A stretch of DNA of 64,000 nucleotides from Cokeromyces recurvatus (lineage: Eukaryota; Mucoromycota; Mucoromycetes; Mucorales; Mucoraceae), in assembly GCF_025118155.1 (NCBI RefSeq), contig NW_026251427.1, forward strand, positions 1 to 64,000, read 5' to 3'. Both the position numbers and the translations under genes were made by a program. The notes under the pieces were generated by a model. That model saw only the letters and a list, made by a program, of their open reading frames with translations, was not told where the DNA came from and ran no database searches. Of the stretch, positions 32,313 to 45,600 are shown piece by piece. Positions within the stretch are counted from its first letter, which is position 1. Every line of letters starts with the position of its first letter.

Positions 32313-33614
32313 TTATATTGTCATATTAGCAGAAAATGGGGTAACTGTTGTACCTGATTGAAAGAATCTTTTAAATGGTTTATAGTTTCCTCTACAAGAA
32401 TTAATGACCTCTTGTACATGAGCTTCATACCAGTTTCTTTCTGAAATTTTCATTTTCCAAGCACTTTTCAAATATGAATGTCCAAACCTCTTCTTACAAA
32501 GCCAAATAATCGGGAAAACTACTATCCAAAGGCAAGTAATAAATAAGAACCCTTTCAGGTATACATTATCAGACCATCGAGATATACGACTGTTTGTCTT
32601 TACAATAATTTCATGGTCTTCCATCTTATAAGTAATTTCAACATTTTCATAAAAGCCAGAATTTCGAATAGCATTTGTTAAGGCTCGTGTAAGTCCGTTA
32701 TAATCCCAATTTACTTCTTTAGTAAGCTTGAGTTCTTTAAGTGACCTCTTTGAATGTACATACTGATTACAAAGCTGTCGTAAGGTCGGCTGTTCTTTAG
32801 TTTTAGAGTTAGGCAAAATATATATCCCTTGACAGATGGGAGAAATATCAGAACTGCAGTCAATTTCAAACTCAAAGTCATCAACCCGCCTTGTAGTTGG
32901 AACTCGCTCTTCAACAAGTTCACCTTCATTATTTCTTGTTGTTTGTGAAGTCCAAGTTGTCTCTTCATGATACCCTAAATATATATATATGAATATAGTA
33001 TTTAAGAAATAAACTCTAAAATCATAAATATATGAAAATATACCATAAAAATGCACAGTCATACGGGGTGGTTTGTTATGCTGATATAGAAATTGCAGTA
33101 AAGCCTCACCATCTTCATTAATATGCTTATCTCTTGATATAATACCATTTCGAACAATTTTGTATTTGGCCCTATAAAGCGAATAGCCTGGTGGGGGAGG
33201 TCTGCCCTGAAAGGATTCTTCTTCTTCATCATTATTTGATAATAAAGGTACATTAGCCTCAATTGTTGGATTTAATTGACCATATTCGCATGGATTATTC
33301 TGAAATGTTTCTGGGGTTGGCATGGGCATATGAAGTACTGTACTTGCATTAGAATTAGCTAAAGGATCTGAAGTGTCTAAAATGTAGCCTTCAAAATTAG
33401 ATTTGTTAGGAGGTGGCATGGAACGATTTGTTGTAGATCCAGAAGGTGAAAACACATCATCATAAGAAGGAGGTATTACTGTATCTGTACATGGAGCAGA
33501 TGGAGAAGGGTCTGGTTTAGAAGATGTTACTTCTGGGACTGGTGGTGAAGTAAATGAGTAATAATAATCATGTTGATTTTTAGACATTTGTTTACTTCTG
33601 AAATAAGAAAGCAT
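32313..33614 (-). CDS. Conserved fungal membrane protein of unknown function
   Basis: Two exons (33614-33044, 32974-32313). The intron (33043-32975, donor GTATAT, acceptor TTTAG) is 69 nt, divisible by three and free of stops, so an unspliced reading also gives one open frame of 433 aa; spliced length 410. The N-terminal 140 residues are Pro/Ser/Asn-rich and disordered, with a PPSY (PPxY) motif near residue 49 and an acidic EEEE patch. The middle has a conserved-looking region (PPGYSLYRAKY, YVHSKRSLKEL, VNWDYNGL). One strong membrane span follows (YLKGFLFITCLWIVVFPIIWL), then a basic cytosol-like tail. I do not recognise the family. ATG at 33614; a second ATG ten codons in is possible. Confidence 0.75.
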   Translation of the reverse strand: MLSYFRSKQMSKNQHDYYYSFTSPPVPEVTSSKPDPSPSAPCTDTVIPPSYDDVFSPSGSTTNRSMPPPNKSNFEGYILDTSDPLANSNASTVLHMPMPTPETFQNNPCEYGQLNPTIEANVPLLSNNDEEEESFQGRPPPPGYSLYRAKYKIVRNGIISRDKHINEDGEALLQFLYQHNKPPRMTVHFYGIFSYIYDFRVYFLNTIFIYIYLGYHEETTWTSQTTRNNEGELVEERVPTTRRVDDFEFEIDCSSDISPICQGIYILPNSKTKEQPTLRQLCNQYVHSKRSLKELKLTKEVNWDYNGLTRALTNAIRNSGFYENVEITYKMEDHEIIVKTNSRISRWSDNVYLKGFLFITCLWIVVFPIIWLCKKRFGHSYLKSAWKMKISERNWYEAHVQEVINSCRGNYKPFKRFFQSGTTVTPFSANMTI

Positions 33615-33690
33615 TTTTAAATTGATGCCAAGCTTTTTTTTATTTTATTTTATGCTTTTAATTCTAAATGCAGTAATTATGTACAAATTA

Positions 33691-36600
33691 TTACAAATTT
33701 CGTCTACTGATATAATAATCTTGGTTTTCTTTAGTTTTTGATTCTATTAACTTAGCTTTATTATAGTATTGATTGGCCATTTTTCTATTAATGGTTCCCG
33801 TTAATCCTAATTCATAAATATCTCCTAATCTTACAAGTGCTTCTTTATTATTTTTTTCTGCTGCTATCTCCCAATAAGCTTTAGCTTTCATCATATCATA
33901 TTCAACACCAATTCCCTCTTCATAACATTTGGCAATAGCTATGATAGCTTCAAGACTATTAGAACAATTCTCAATGCTTAATAGCATTTGGAATCCCTTT
34001 TCTGGATCATGAGGTCTATGCCCCCATCCATTAATATAATAGAGTGCAATCATAATTTTTGCTTTAACACTATAACTTGATAATTGATTGGTATTGGCTA
34101 CTCTTTCAAACCATTTAAATGCTTCTTCTCTCATATCCTCTGCCTGATTTATATCTGTAACTAAATTTGCCATTAGGTGTTTTATTTTTCCAATAGCTAA
34201 TTCTGATAAGCTACCACAATTAAGTTTGTATGCAGATTCGTACCATTCTAACGCACGTTCAAGATCTTGTCCTAATTCTTCTTTCAAATAACCTTCTTCA
34301 AAATAGGTACCAACCATTAAGGCACCTATTGGATCACCCAATTTGGCTGCTTCTCGATAATATGCAAAGGCTTGTTTATGGTCTTGTTCAATGATTTGGA
34401 TATTTTGTACATTAAACCCTGTATGCGATAAATGACCTAATTCTCGAAGAGCAGCTGGGACATGTAATTGTTTACCAGCCGCTTTATAAAGTTCATAAGC
34501 GTACAGATGATCATGATGTATATTCCAAACAATATGTGCTAACTCAAATGTAGCCAGAGGATGTCCTTGCTCCACTGCCTTTGAAAAATGTTTTTTCGCC
34601 ACTGCTACATTCGCTTCTAGGCCGCCTCGACCTTTTAAATGAAATAAGCCTAACTGATAATGTGACTCACGATGATTTCCCTTTTCTACTGCTTTACGAA
34701 ACCACTCGAGTGCACTGCTGTCGTTGTTTTCTGATTCATTATATATTACACCTAATCTCCACATTGAATCAACATGCTGTGATATATCAATCGAACGATA
34801 GTAACAATTCTTTGCTATCTGCAGATCGACATTGGTTCCTTTTCCAAGTTCATAGCATTGACCTAAAATATACAAAGCCAAACCAAGTCCCTCTTTTTTC
34901 ATTACCAGTTTTTCCTTTTGTATTCTCTTTTGCACCCAGTCTTCTTCTTCATCATATTCATTGCTACTGTTAGCTTCTATTTCTAAGATAGCAAGCCCTT
35001 CATCAACTAAGCCTTTAAGTATCTCAAAGCTTTGTTCATGGTTTTTATTATCATCATGATCATCTTCAGTAGTAAAAAAACCTTGAAATCGATATGATAT
35101 AAGCATTACTTTTGCCTTTATGTTATCATACATTGCCGCTGCCTTTTGAAACCATTGAATGGCTTCTTCATGTTGGTTTAGACTATTACTACCTAATATT
35201 TCACCAGCCTTTAATATAGAAAGTTCATGGTTTTGGGAAGCAGCTTTTAAATAATAATCTAGTGCCTTCCCAATATCCTTTTCTGGAATTATGTGGAAGA
35301 AGCCATTTTCATATATGTACCCTAATTGATAAGTAGATTCAATATCACCCAACTTTGAAGCATTTTTTAATAGCTCAATAATTTCATTAGCTGTTCCTTC
35401 AGCATCTTCTTTTTCTTCATTGCCAGTAATGACACCAGAGAAACAGCCCTCTTCATCAGATAATAAAATTAATGCTAATTCTCGCATACAGCCCGCATGA
35501 TTTGCTGATACACCTTGCTTGAAGCGTTGCCGTACTTCATTTTCAAGGTCATCATCTTGTTGCTGGGCTAAGATACAACCCAATTCGTAAGCCGCATCTC
35601 CATCACCTTCATCTGCAGCATCCCCTAACCAGATAAGGCTCTCATGCACAGATTTTTTGACTCCAAGCCCGTGAATTAACAAAAATCCTTTTAAGAAAAA
35701 ATGTTAATGAGATCTCTCGCTCTCTCGCTCTCTCTCTCTCTTTTTTTTTTTTTTTTTTTTTTGTTGTTGTTGCCCTCATTATGAATAATGATTAGTTTTT
35801 ATACCTATGTAGTATTTCATACGACGTGCTTGATATTGTGCATCGGAGAATTGTAATTTACTCATTTCATCTAAATCAGGCTTTAACAATTGCAAATAGA
35901 CAAATGCAGATCGATAATCTTCTTTTTCCATAGAATGATAGACAAGCCGGCATAAAGAACGTTGTTTTGCCCAATGTTGATGTTTTTTATGTTGCTGTAT
36001 TGAAGAATAACCTTCATTTGTAATTTCTTCTTTTCCTTCTTCAGTATCAACGCATTTGATATAGTATTGTATGGCTTCTTCTTTATTAACTACTGTGCCA
36101 ATTCCATGCTCAGAACAATAGCCTAATAATTCATAAGTCTCGACAAGTAATCTTTTTGTGGTGTTGTCTTCATGTAATTTTTCTGTAGTAGCAAATGAGA
36201 GCCAGTCTTTTAACCAAACATATGCTTGTTTTTTATCGGCTCCTTTTCCATAATTTTCAAATATCACAATCTTTGCTGCTTCTATCTTTGCTTTATTAGC
36301 AATATACGACATATTATTTGAAGAATTTGCCAATGAAATATATATATTCATTGTATCGCGGACCATATTGTTTCGGTAATATAAATCAGCTAAATCAAGG
36401 ACAGCCCTATATATAAATATATATGCATATATATTAATAACCTTAACTTTTTTAAATTATGAAAATAATTTACGCTTCATAGCCAAGTTCTTCTGCTTTC
36501 TTTAAACATTGAATTGCTTTTTCTAAATTTGTGGGAACAACAATCTCATCTGCTGCATCATAGGCTCCTTCAAAGAACTTTGAAAGTGCATACCAAGATA

Positions 36601-38805
36601 GAGCATCACCCTTATCAGCTGCTGTTTTATAATAATTATATGCAATTCGAAAATGCTCTAAAGAAGATTTTTTTATTGTGTGATGATTATCAATCAAGCC
36701 GTTTATATACAAGTTTGCTAATTCACGAAGTGCGATTATATCGCCTTTTTCAATAGCCTTTTTTAACCAATTCACAGCCTCTAATATCTTTGCATTATCC
36801 ATTTTGATTAATACATTAGCTAGCTTTACCATTGCTGTTGTTAATTCCTGTGCAGCCAAAGTATACCAGCCTTTAGCCTTTTCTAAATTAACAGGGATTC
36901 CTACCAGCCCATATTCATAATAGAGACCCAAACTATACTGAGCTGTTCTATGCCCTTGTTCTGCTGCTTTCATATACCATTCAAAGGCTTCCTCTACATT
37001 TTTTTCAATTCCTCCTACTCCATTAGATAACATATAAGCAACTTGAAATTGCCCATCTCTATCCCCTGCTTCCGCTGACTTGACGTAAACATCAAATGCT
37101 AATGCTAAATCTTGATTTACTAACCAACTTCCATCCTTTGCCTTAACACCTTCTTCATAACAGGCAGCCAACCAATAATGGGCATCAAAAAACCCATTCT
37201 CAGATAATGTACGGAATTCATTAAAGGCCTTATCACAATCCTGTGAGACATTACCCCATCCATTATACTGATATCGGGCCACCATCAAACGTGCTGTATT
37301 TTGTTGAATCCTCCATCCTACATGCAAATCTAATATGCTATCCTGAGTAGATGTATTTTTTGACGCTATTTTGAACCATTTGTAAGCAAGGGAGTGCTGT
37401 CCAACATGTTGAAGAAGTTCAGCTAAAGTGAGCTGAGCATTTAGTGAACCTGCTTTAGCTGCGTATTCATACAGTGATATAACAGATCGTTGTTGTTCGT
37501 TAAGGAAACCGATGGATCGTATATCCCCTTGGGAGGCTGCTAGCTGAAAAAAGTTTTCAGCTTTGATAGTGTCTTTAGATACAGTTATACCTTCAAGGTA
37601 CATGATCCCTAAAGTACGTTGCGCAGGAGCATATCCTGTTTCTGCAGATATTGAAAATTGCTCAAAGGCTAATGAATTATCGAGATTATTTGAACGATAG
37701 TGGACACCGACTAAATAGTGTGCAAGAGCCTTGATACTAGACGAAGTATAGGGTGCCTTTGTAGCTCTTTTATAATATTTCAATGATTTTTCTGTATCCT
37801 TCAAAACTAATGTGCCTTCTTCATATAATGCGCCAAGTCGAATAAGCGCATTTGCATTATTCTAAAAATATATAAAAATAAATATATCTTAATTAAATTA
37901 AGTTTTTTTTTTTTTTTTTTTTTTTTTTTCTTTAATAATCTAATATAAATATATACTTGATCTTTTGCTTTTTCTAACCATTCTAATATTTCTTTTTTAA
38001 TATAATCATACTTATTTGCTAATAACTTTGATATAATGCCGTTTTCTTCTGCATTAACTGTCATTGTTAATAACGGATGAATTATTAGTAACAAATTTGC
38101 TAAATGTGTTTGAGCCTCAGCAAAACCTTGATTGGCCGATCTTTCGTACCACTTTTTTGCTTCTCTCATAGAAGATTTGACAAGTATCCCATGTTCGTAA
38201 CAAAAGCCTAAAATAAACTGTGCATACTTATTATTGTTATCGGCGGATAATCTCAAGTAATAAAATCCTCTTTGAAGATTCTGTGGTATTCCTTGACCAT
38301 ACAACATCATAAGGGCTAGACGATACTGGGCCAAGTCATTATGCTTTCGAAGTAAGTTAAAGTAATGATATGCTTGTGTATAATCCTCCTTTTTATCAAA
38401 ATAATAACAGCCAAGGGGATACCAAGACTCTTGATGATCTTTTAATTGGTAGAGAAGGCGGAAGCCCTTGTCAAGATCCTTTGAGGTGCCAAAGCCATAG
38501 AGCTTACATTGTGCAACCCAAACGCGTACCACAATTGTCTGTTGTTGGTTTAGAAGACTGCAATAAAATTTTTCTTTATTAGTAACTTTTTCTATTTCTA
38601 TTGGAGAAAGTAACAAAGTAGTAGAAAATAAAGTTGAAGCTGGATGTTTTAATATATCAGACAATTTCTGGTTTATAAAATAAGTCTTTAATAATTGGTT
38701 TATTGAATCTGTAGAATAGAGATCAATTGTGATATGCTGAAGTTGATCAGGATGACTATTTAAACTATGTCGTATTAATAACTCTTTACTTGTTGCATTT
38801 CCCAT
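33691..38805 (-). CDS. Very large Sel1-repeat protein
   Basis: Four exons (38805-37957, 37861-36474, 36406-35805, 35687-33691) join in phase into 1611 aa. From about residue 90 to the end it is an almost continuous array of Sel1-like repeats, the TPR-related helical pairs of about 36 residues. Typical units: AEAQTHLANLL, AQYSLGLYYEYG, DAAYELGCILAQQ, ALVRLGDIYELG. Sel1 repeats act as scaffolds (ER-associated degradation Hrd3, chitin synthase activator Skt5/Chs4). No signal peptide, membrane span or RING is visible. The start MGNATSKE fits an N-myristoylation signal (Gly2, Ser6, Lys7). Exact partners cannot be inferred. The 76-bp gap to the next gene (33614) is very tight. The first intron has a poly(T) run on the plus strand (about 37903-37929). 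Confidence 0.82.
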
Positions 38806-39018
38806 TTAAGTGTAAAAAAAAAAGAAAGGAAAGAAAGAAAAACGAGAATAATAAATGTTAAACTTGCTACATTATTTTTATTAATTTTAGCCCGAAAAAG
38901 GTACAGTTATTATTATTTTTATTTTATTTTATTTTATTTTTTTTTTTTTATTTTTTTTTTTTTTTTTTTTTTTTTTGAAACAATATCATTAATAAAAAAA
39001 ATGTCTCCGCCAAATTAA

Positions 39019-41399
39019 TTACAATTGCTGTTGTTCGACATAAACTTCTAATACATGACGCAGATTGGTAACAAAGCCTGTATCCTGGTCTACAAGTTGT
39101 ACTAGATCAATTGTATGTAGTTTATCTTTTACAGCAATAAATTGAATATCTACACTTTGTGATGTAGAAGGTCCAAGTGGGCTTTATATATACATACTAA
39201 TAGATTAATTCATTATTCTCCAGTTTTTTCTATATTTTTATACCTTAATCTAATATTATTTTCTAGACAAATAATATCTGCTTCATGAGTTTCATTTTCA
39301 AAGTATTGCTTCAAAAATTCTTATAAAAGTGTTAGGCATGAATTCAAAATATACTATTTTGCTTCTTACCTGATACGTCCATATAAGGATCAATTGGCAT
39401 CTGCTCCATAGGTAAAGGAGGTAATGTAGTCTTCAATGTCTGTCCATAACTTTCTGTAGGATGTCTCCTACGATTGGGTATCATTACTTGAAACCTTCTT
39501 GTATGTTTAGATTTATTCACAATAAAGATATGCAAGGGAAACGTTTTACCAACTACAATTGTATCTGGTACCGTAAATGATACTATGATACCATCTGCAA
39601 TTTCTCTTTCAGGTGCACGCCTTCCTATCATACTTATTCCTCCTTGCTTCTTCATACCAAACACCCCTTCTAATGAATGATTCATTTGATTTCCTCCACC
39701 AGGACTACCCACTATCGAACGTGCACCTGGCGAAAATATGTTATTAGATTGAGATCTTGCCATAGAAGGTGACATAACAGTAGGTGAAAGAGAAGTTACA
39801 GAAGAGATAGTATTAAATTTCTCAGATACGAAAGGTGCGGATATTTCTTCCTTTTTTTGCTGTCGTATGCTTGAAACATCGAGCATTGTGTTCCATTTAG
39901 ATCTCATCGGTAAGCCCTTTTTACCTTCAATTAAAGGGTATCCTACTATTTGAATAGAGACACGCTGAGGTTGAATTTTGTCTTCGTTACTGTAGTTTGC
40001 ATGTTGCTGTTGTTGTTGCGGAGGTAGTCTTCGAGAATGGAATATACGTTGTGGTTGTGTAGGCGGCTTAGCTGATCCATCCTCTAGCAAAGTTATGTCA
40101 TATACAAAAACTAAAAGATCAGATTTATTTAATAGAATAGGAAATAGAGTTTCACTAGACTGATCATTGAATGACATTGTAACTATAGCATTCGAGACTT
40201 GTACTTCAACTTGGTCCAATAAAAATTCACAACCTACTTCAGCTGGATTCTCTAATTCAACAGACATCATTACCATCTTATCAGCAACAGAAGCATTTGT
40301 AGTTCTTATTTTTACGACTAATCCTGATCGAATAGGTAAATTTTCACGTATACTACGTTTCATTGAGAGTTGAGTTGATCCTGCATTGATATTGTTTCCA
40401 CTTGTTAATGAAGAAGATGAGCCTGTTGGATGTTTTGAATGACTTTCAAAAATAAATCTTTGAAGAGGACGTTCCTGATCACTAAATACAGGATCTACGT
40501 AAATATAAAAAAATAAATTTAATAATTCCGCTTTTCCTCATTAGTATTTTAAATACCATCTGCTAATCCACTTAGTAAATTAATTGTGTCAAACAAGTCA
40601 GTATCGTATTCAGAGTCATCTGTTGTTGTAAGTTGGTCCTCCTGAGTATTTGCTCTTTTTAATGGTATTGGTCTATATTGAATGTTTGAATTAATTGACA
40701 AAAATGGAGTCGTTGATTTTGTCTTTGCATAAACTAATCATAATAAAAAAATAAGTCCAATTCGCATCATGCATAATAGATAAACTTACCGATAGGAACA
40801 ATCACTGGATAAAGACAACAAAAACTATCGTCATACTCAAATAACATCAATTCTGCATTCTTATTATTTCTATTGTAAGCTTGTGTAAAGAAGGGTGTGG
40901 TTATCTCAGCTGCTGCACGGCGTTGATGATTCAAATTACTGCCTAGTTTAGGAGATGTAGATAGTGATGATTGTGTTCTAATTGATGATGACCTATTCAA
41001 GGTAGGTATAATATTACTACTGCCATTATAATATTGACTAGAAGTATCAAGAAAGGTTGCATCAAATGCTACTTCTAGCTGACAATAGAAGGAATTAATA
41101 GCCTTTTTAACTTCTTCTCCATCACCTGCTACATGTTTAGGTATACAAGCAAACAAGTAAACTTGCAATTGTTCATCTTGAAAAAAATAAAAATAAAAAA
41201 TATAGTAAGTTATACATTAGAATCTATTTTATAGATTTTTAAAAATACATCTTTACAAACCATAGAAAGCAAATTCACGTGGATTAGCGTCTAATATAGA
41301 AAGAGGATCCTCTTTATCGTTCCCTTCATTATTATAATTTGGGATGATGATTCTAAATTCTGCTTCATTAAAGAATAATTCAGTTGATATTGAACCCAT
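39019..41399 (-). CDS. TRS65: TRAPPII complex subunit Trs65
   Basis: Trs65 is a fungal subunit of TRAPPII, the exchange factor for Ypt31/32 (Rab11) at the trans-Golgi. Six exons (41399-41261, 41176-40790, 40733-40557, 40494-39370, 39319-39244, 39181-39019) join in phase into 688 aa. The conserved C-terminal region carries VSFTVPDTIVVGKTFPLHIF, FIVNKSKHTRRF, the basic IPNRRRH and the final LENNIRLSPLGP; these match the beta-rich Trs65 domain. A long low-complexity Ser/Pro linker (about 370-480) precedes it. The first intron uses an atypical GTTTGT donor; it is the only choice that keeps the frame. Divergent from the TMEM70-like gene, only 175 bp away. Confidence 0.82.
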
Positions 41400-41574
41400 C
41401 TTTTTTTTTTTTTTTATTAAAAAAAATAAAGTATTAATAGAATTTATTCTTTAATCATATAATTTTTCTAGTTTCTATTAACTGAGCTTTAATTCGTAAA
41501 CTAACCCCTTCTTTTTTTTTTTTCGAAAATTTAGTAATGCTGTATTTTTTTGCTTTGTTTTATTAGAGTTCAAA
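41400..41574. promoter_or_regulatory. Compact divergent promoter Trs65 / TMEM70-like
   Basis: 175 bp separate the two start codons and must serve both genes. It has T runs at 41401-41415 and 41512-41523. No TATA or defined factor site is claimed. Confidence 0.5.
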
Positions 41575-42504
41575 ATGTCAAATACAGCTTCATGTACATT
41601 TCGACTCTTTACAAAGAAATTTGTTCCTACTTTTAATAGTAGACTCTATAGTAGTACTAATATAGCACAGCAACAAAAAGCTTATAAAAAGCTTGTTTAC
41701 TCTTCTCCCCATGTTGGGCTAATAAAGCTTGTCAAATTGTTCTCATTGTCAACATTAAGCGTAAGTGTATATGCAACTTTCAACATTTATATTTTTTTTT
41801 ATATTTGTTTTTTTTTCTAATCCAAAATAAGATATCTGCAGCTGCTACAGTTGCTATTATGCATTTTTCGGATTTGCCGGCCGGTAAGGAAATGAAAATT
41901 ATATAATACCATGATTATATCATATGGATATATAAATATAACGTATTACATATTTAGTTCAAGCTATTAGTACAACAGAGAATACGATGTATATAGGAGG
42001 TAAACTATATATACACATCACAAAGGCTATAATTACGTTACTTATTGTGTATATAAAACAGAGTCTCTTACTCATTATGTTCCTATGCAAATGATGATAA
42101 CTGCTGCTATGGCCAGTGCATGTTCTACAGGTGCACTTTCCTTTTTATTATCACCTTATGTTAATTCCATTTATGTACATACTGCCTTGAATGATGAAAA
42201 TCCAAGAATTACGTCTAATACTGTCATTTCTATTGAAACGTTAGATTTATTAGCCCGTTCTCGTACGACCACTTTGCAGTTACGAGAATTATTGCCTATA
42301 CCAAATTCATCCCTAATGACATGGAAAGTGAATAAAAAAGTTCTTGAGAAGCAATATCATTTAATAGATCAAGGAAAGAATGTTAGCCCTAGAATTCATC
42401 AACATAGGTTTTGGCTGGATCAAAGGAATGGTGTAGGTAATAGAGATATTATGTCAAGTATATTACGTATTGTGCATGAACAAGGGCGTCAAAAATCATT
42501 ATAA
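41575..42504 (+). CDS. TMEM70/TMEM186-like mitochondrial inner-membrane protein
   Basis: Four exons (41575-41760, 41832-41883, 41958-41999, 42062-42504) join in phase into 240 aa. The N terminus is basic with Ser/Thr and no acidic residues (FRLFTKKFVPTFNSRLYSS), as expected for a mitochondrial presequence. KLVYSSPHVGLIKLVKLFSLST is the block shared by TMEM70-type proteins, which assist assembly of ATP synthase/complex I in animals. Two hydrophobic segments follow (SISAAATVAIM and MMITAAMASACSTGALSFLL), separated by a short loop. Exon 3 is only 42 nt. Family assignment rests on this layout and the conserved block; the role in fungi is inference. Confidence 0.65.
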
Positions 42505-42614
42505 TAAAAAAAATAAAATAAAATAAAATAAAATAAACAAAAGATATACATTTAATTCATTAATATTGTTTGTATGTTTTTTTTTAAGAAAATAATAATA
42601 ATAATGAAAAGATT

Positions 42615-45600
42615 TTAAATGTTTAAGGCCTTAGATATGCTCTTGCGCAGATAGGTAGTCGTACTTTCTTGACCATCTAATGGCAGATCATAAAATAAAC
42701 TATTGGCAATTTCTTTATGTGTTTTATAATCGAATCCATTCTCAAACATTGGACTCTTTTCAAATGTTTCCTTATTCTTATCTACCCATGTATGCCAGAA
42801 ATCAGCAACTGCAGATTCCATAATCTCTGGAATATTGATGTTCTGTTCAATAAAGACAAACTCGGACTTGGATTTCTGCATTTGATAGATTTGAATGAGG
42901 ATTTCAATTGCCACTTGTTTTTCAGCAGGATCTCTAAAGTAGCCCAAAAAGGCCTCAACGGCTAAAGCAAAATTAAATTCCTCGGGTGTCTTTTCAAACA
43001 CAATAGGATCCCTTGGTAAATGATGAGAGCCAATTTCTAAACCAAAGCATGTGTCCAACACTTTCCAAACACGGCTGAAAAAGTGTCTAGGGACACGATT
43101 AAGAGCTCCATCGTTCTTTCTTCGACGTAACCAACGACCATTGGAGGTAGGGCAGAAATAATTAATGTTGGTATTATTGATTTCATGTGGTGCAATATCA
43201 TCCTTCTTGAGCAATGCAAATTCTTCTTCAACCAGGTCTGTAGGGCCCTCGTTAGCAGGCTTATGTGCCTCTATTGTGCGGTTTCCATCTTTCTCGGCAA
43301 TTAAAACATAGGAGTCTCTATACTTGACGTTATCAATTTCTCGAGCACCTAAGCTCTTGAGAGCCATGATGGCTTCCTTTGTTAGGTGTTCAACAAAATC
43401 ATCTTTCGAGGCAAGAACAACGATAATCCCAGAAGCGAGGTTGTGAATAAAACGAACAAGATCTTCACTTTCATCACTGCTGATATGTGTATCAAATGAG
43501 GCATGCTCGAGTACAAGTCTTCCGATTCGGTCAATGACCCAGATATGCAAACCACGCGTATTAGCTGCTAACACACTATCGTTAATTTCAACACGAGCAA
43601 AGTTACCTGCACTGAAGCCACCGGATTGGGCACGAATGACAATTGTATTTTCATTTTTAGGATTAATATAGTTCTCATCCTCATCTTGCTTACTCGATGA
43701 CTTATGTAAATAAGTGTCTGTACTTAATTGTCGGTTGGGATCAAACTCTTGAGAGAATAACAAGAATCCACCAGGTTTGTCACGTACGACGATGGCCGTA
43801 TCCTCACACATACTAGGGCCTGACATGACGGTGCCTAATAATGACTGCAACTCAAATGGACTTAACTGCATTAAATGCTCAATGGCTTCTTCTTCATTAT
43901 ATCCATTTAAACGGCTGATTTCTTCACGTAATGCAATAATGATAAAGTGTGTACGTAATCTTAAGATACCATCAAACATACTAGGGTTTGTACGGATAAA
44001 GTTACCAAGTGAAAGAAGAATCTCTTGCACGACGGGGCCCTCACGCACATCATCTAGGCATTGTTCAGCAATCATCTTACTTAAGGCATCTGGACTTAAT
44101 GGTGTTGAGATCAAGTGTTCCGTAGCACCTGCACCAATACTAACTTGCTTTTTGCGGATTACTAAATCTGTCAAATTTGAGGTCAAAGTAGGCATCACCT
44201 TTGAAAGTAAACCACTCGCTTGACGGACGATAGACCAATATTGAAGACGCTTTGCTTTCACATAGACTTCTTCTAATAGATTACGAATGGTAGTATCCAA
44301 CTCGGGGACATAGTCATCAAGGTTCTTACAGGATGCAAGATATTGTAAAAGATCAATTTGGTCGTATAGATTTACAGATGCTTCGAGACTTTTAACAGCA
44401 TCATCATATTGGGAGATATCACCTAATGTTAATGACAGGAGAACATCACTACCACCATTTGCATCTTCACTATTTGCATCCACAGTCAAGTTTGCGGACT
44501 TTTTCAGCTTGCTTCCTGTTGAAATTGGAGTCTCTGATGCAGTTTCTTCACCATTAGCTACTTTAAGATGAGAAAGAACGGGGGATCCAATGGCACGGGG
44601 GGAATCATGGAAGGTGGGAGCAACTTCATGATCCTTCAATTTAAAGTTTGCAGCTGATATACCTTCACCGTTTATCTTTTCCAAAGCAGAGGCAATATCT
44701 TGAAAGTAACTATCACCATCCATCTTGTTGAGTGGGGTTCCCAAAAGTTTACCTCCAAAGACACTACGACGACGTGGTGGTGTACGAGGTCCTCCAGGGG
44801 TTAAAGACCCAGCAGGAGAATTCAAAGTAGAGTTTTCGTCAAAACCTAAACGACGATAGCCTTCATGATAGCGATGATACGATTTATTAGATGACAGGAT
44901 AAGGCTCCAATTCACATCTGGCTTATTAATCAAGAAATCAAGTGATTCAATATTACTAGTATTCACAGTTTCTGTTAAGCGTGAAAGACGAACACGAACA
45001 CCGTTACATTCTCCAGAACGTAAATTCATAAAGAAGTTAAGGAGATTTTTTTTAGAGGCATCGGAGGATAAGAGGGCGTTTGTTAAGCTAGCACTGCAGT
45101 CAGCGGGTGCAACTTCCTTACGGTTAATATCGCCCAACATAGCATTTGTCAAGACGATGGTCATAGTAGGACGTCCAGGGTAAACCCAATTAGCGTTTGT
45201 AAAATTTAATTCATTTTCGATTGTAGAGACTAAATAGTCTGGATCCGAATTTAGATAAAAGGATTCAACATCCATGAATTGTGGAGTAAAAGCGTAGATA
45301 TGGCCTTCAATACGATAGAGACGCGAGGTAGCTAAAGTACCCATAGGTCGATTAGGACGACCTGATAGAGACAATTTAGTATTTTGGCCAAGTGCAGAAT
45401 AGACCTCTACTAAAGCCTGAGGAGGGAGAACGGTGAAACTTGATGAGATTTGATCAATTGATTGTATTTCTAGACCATATCTTGCTAATGTCTTTTGCAG
45501 TTCCTCATTTTCGGCCAAAAGAACAACCTGAACAACATTGTCTGCCTTTTCGCCCTTGACGTTAAAACGACGGCCTAATGGATCTATTTCTGAAGGCGAC

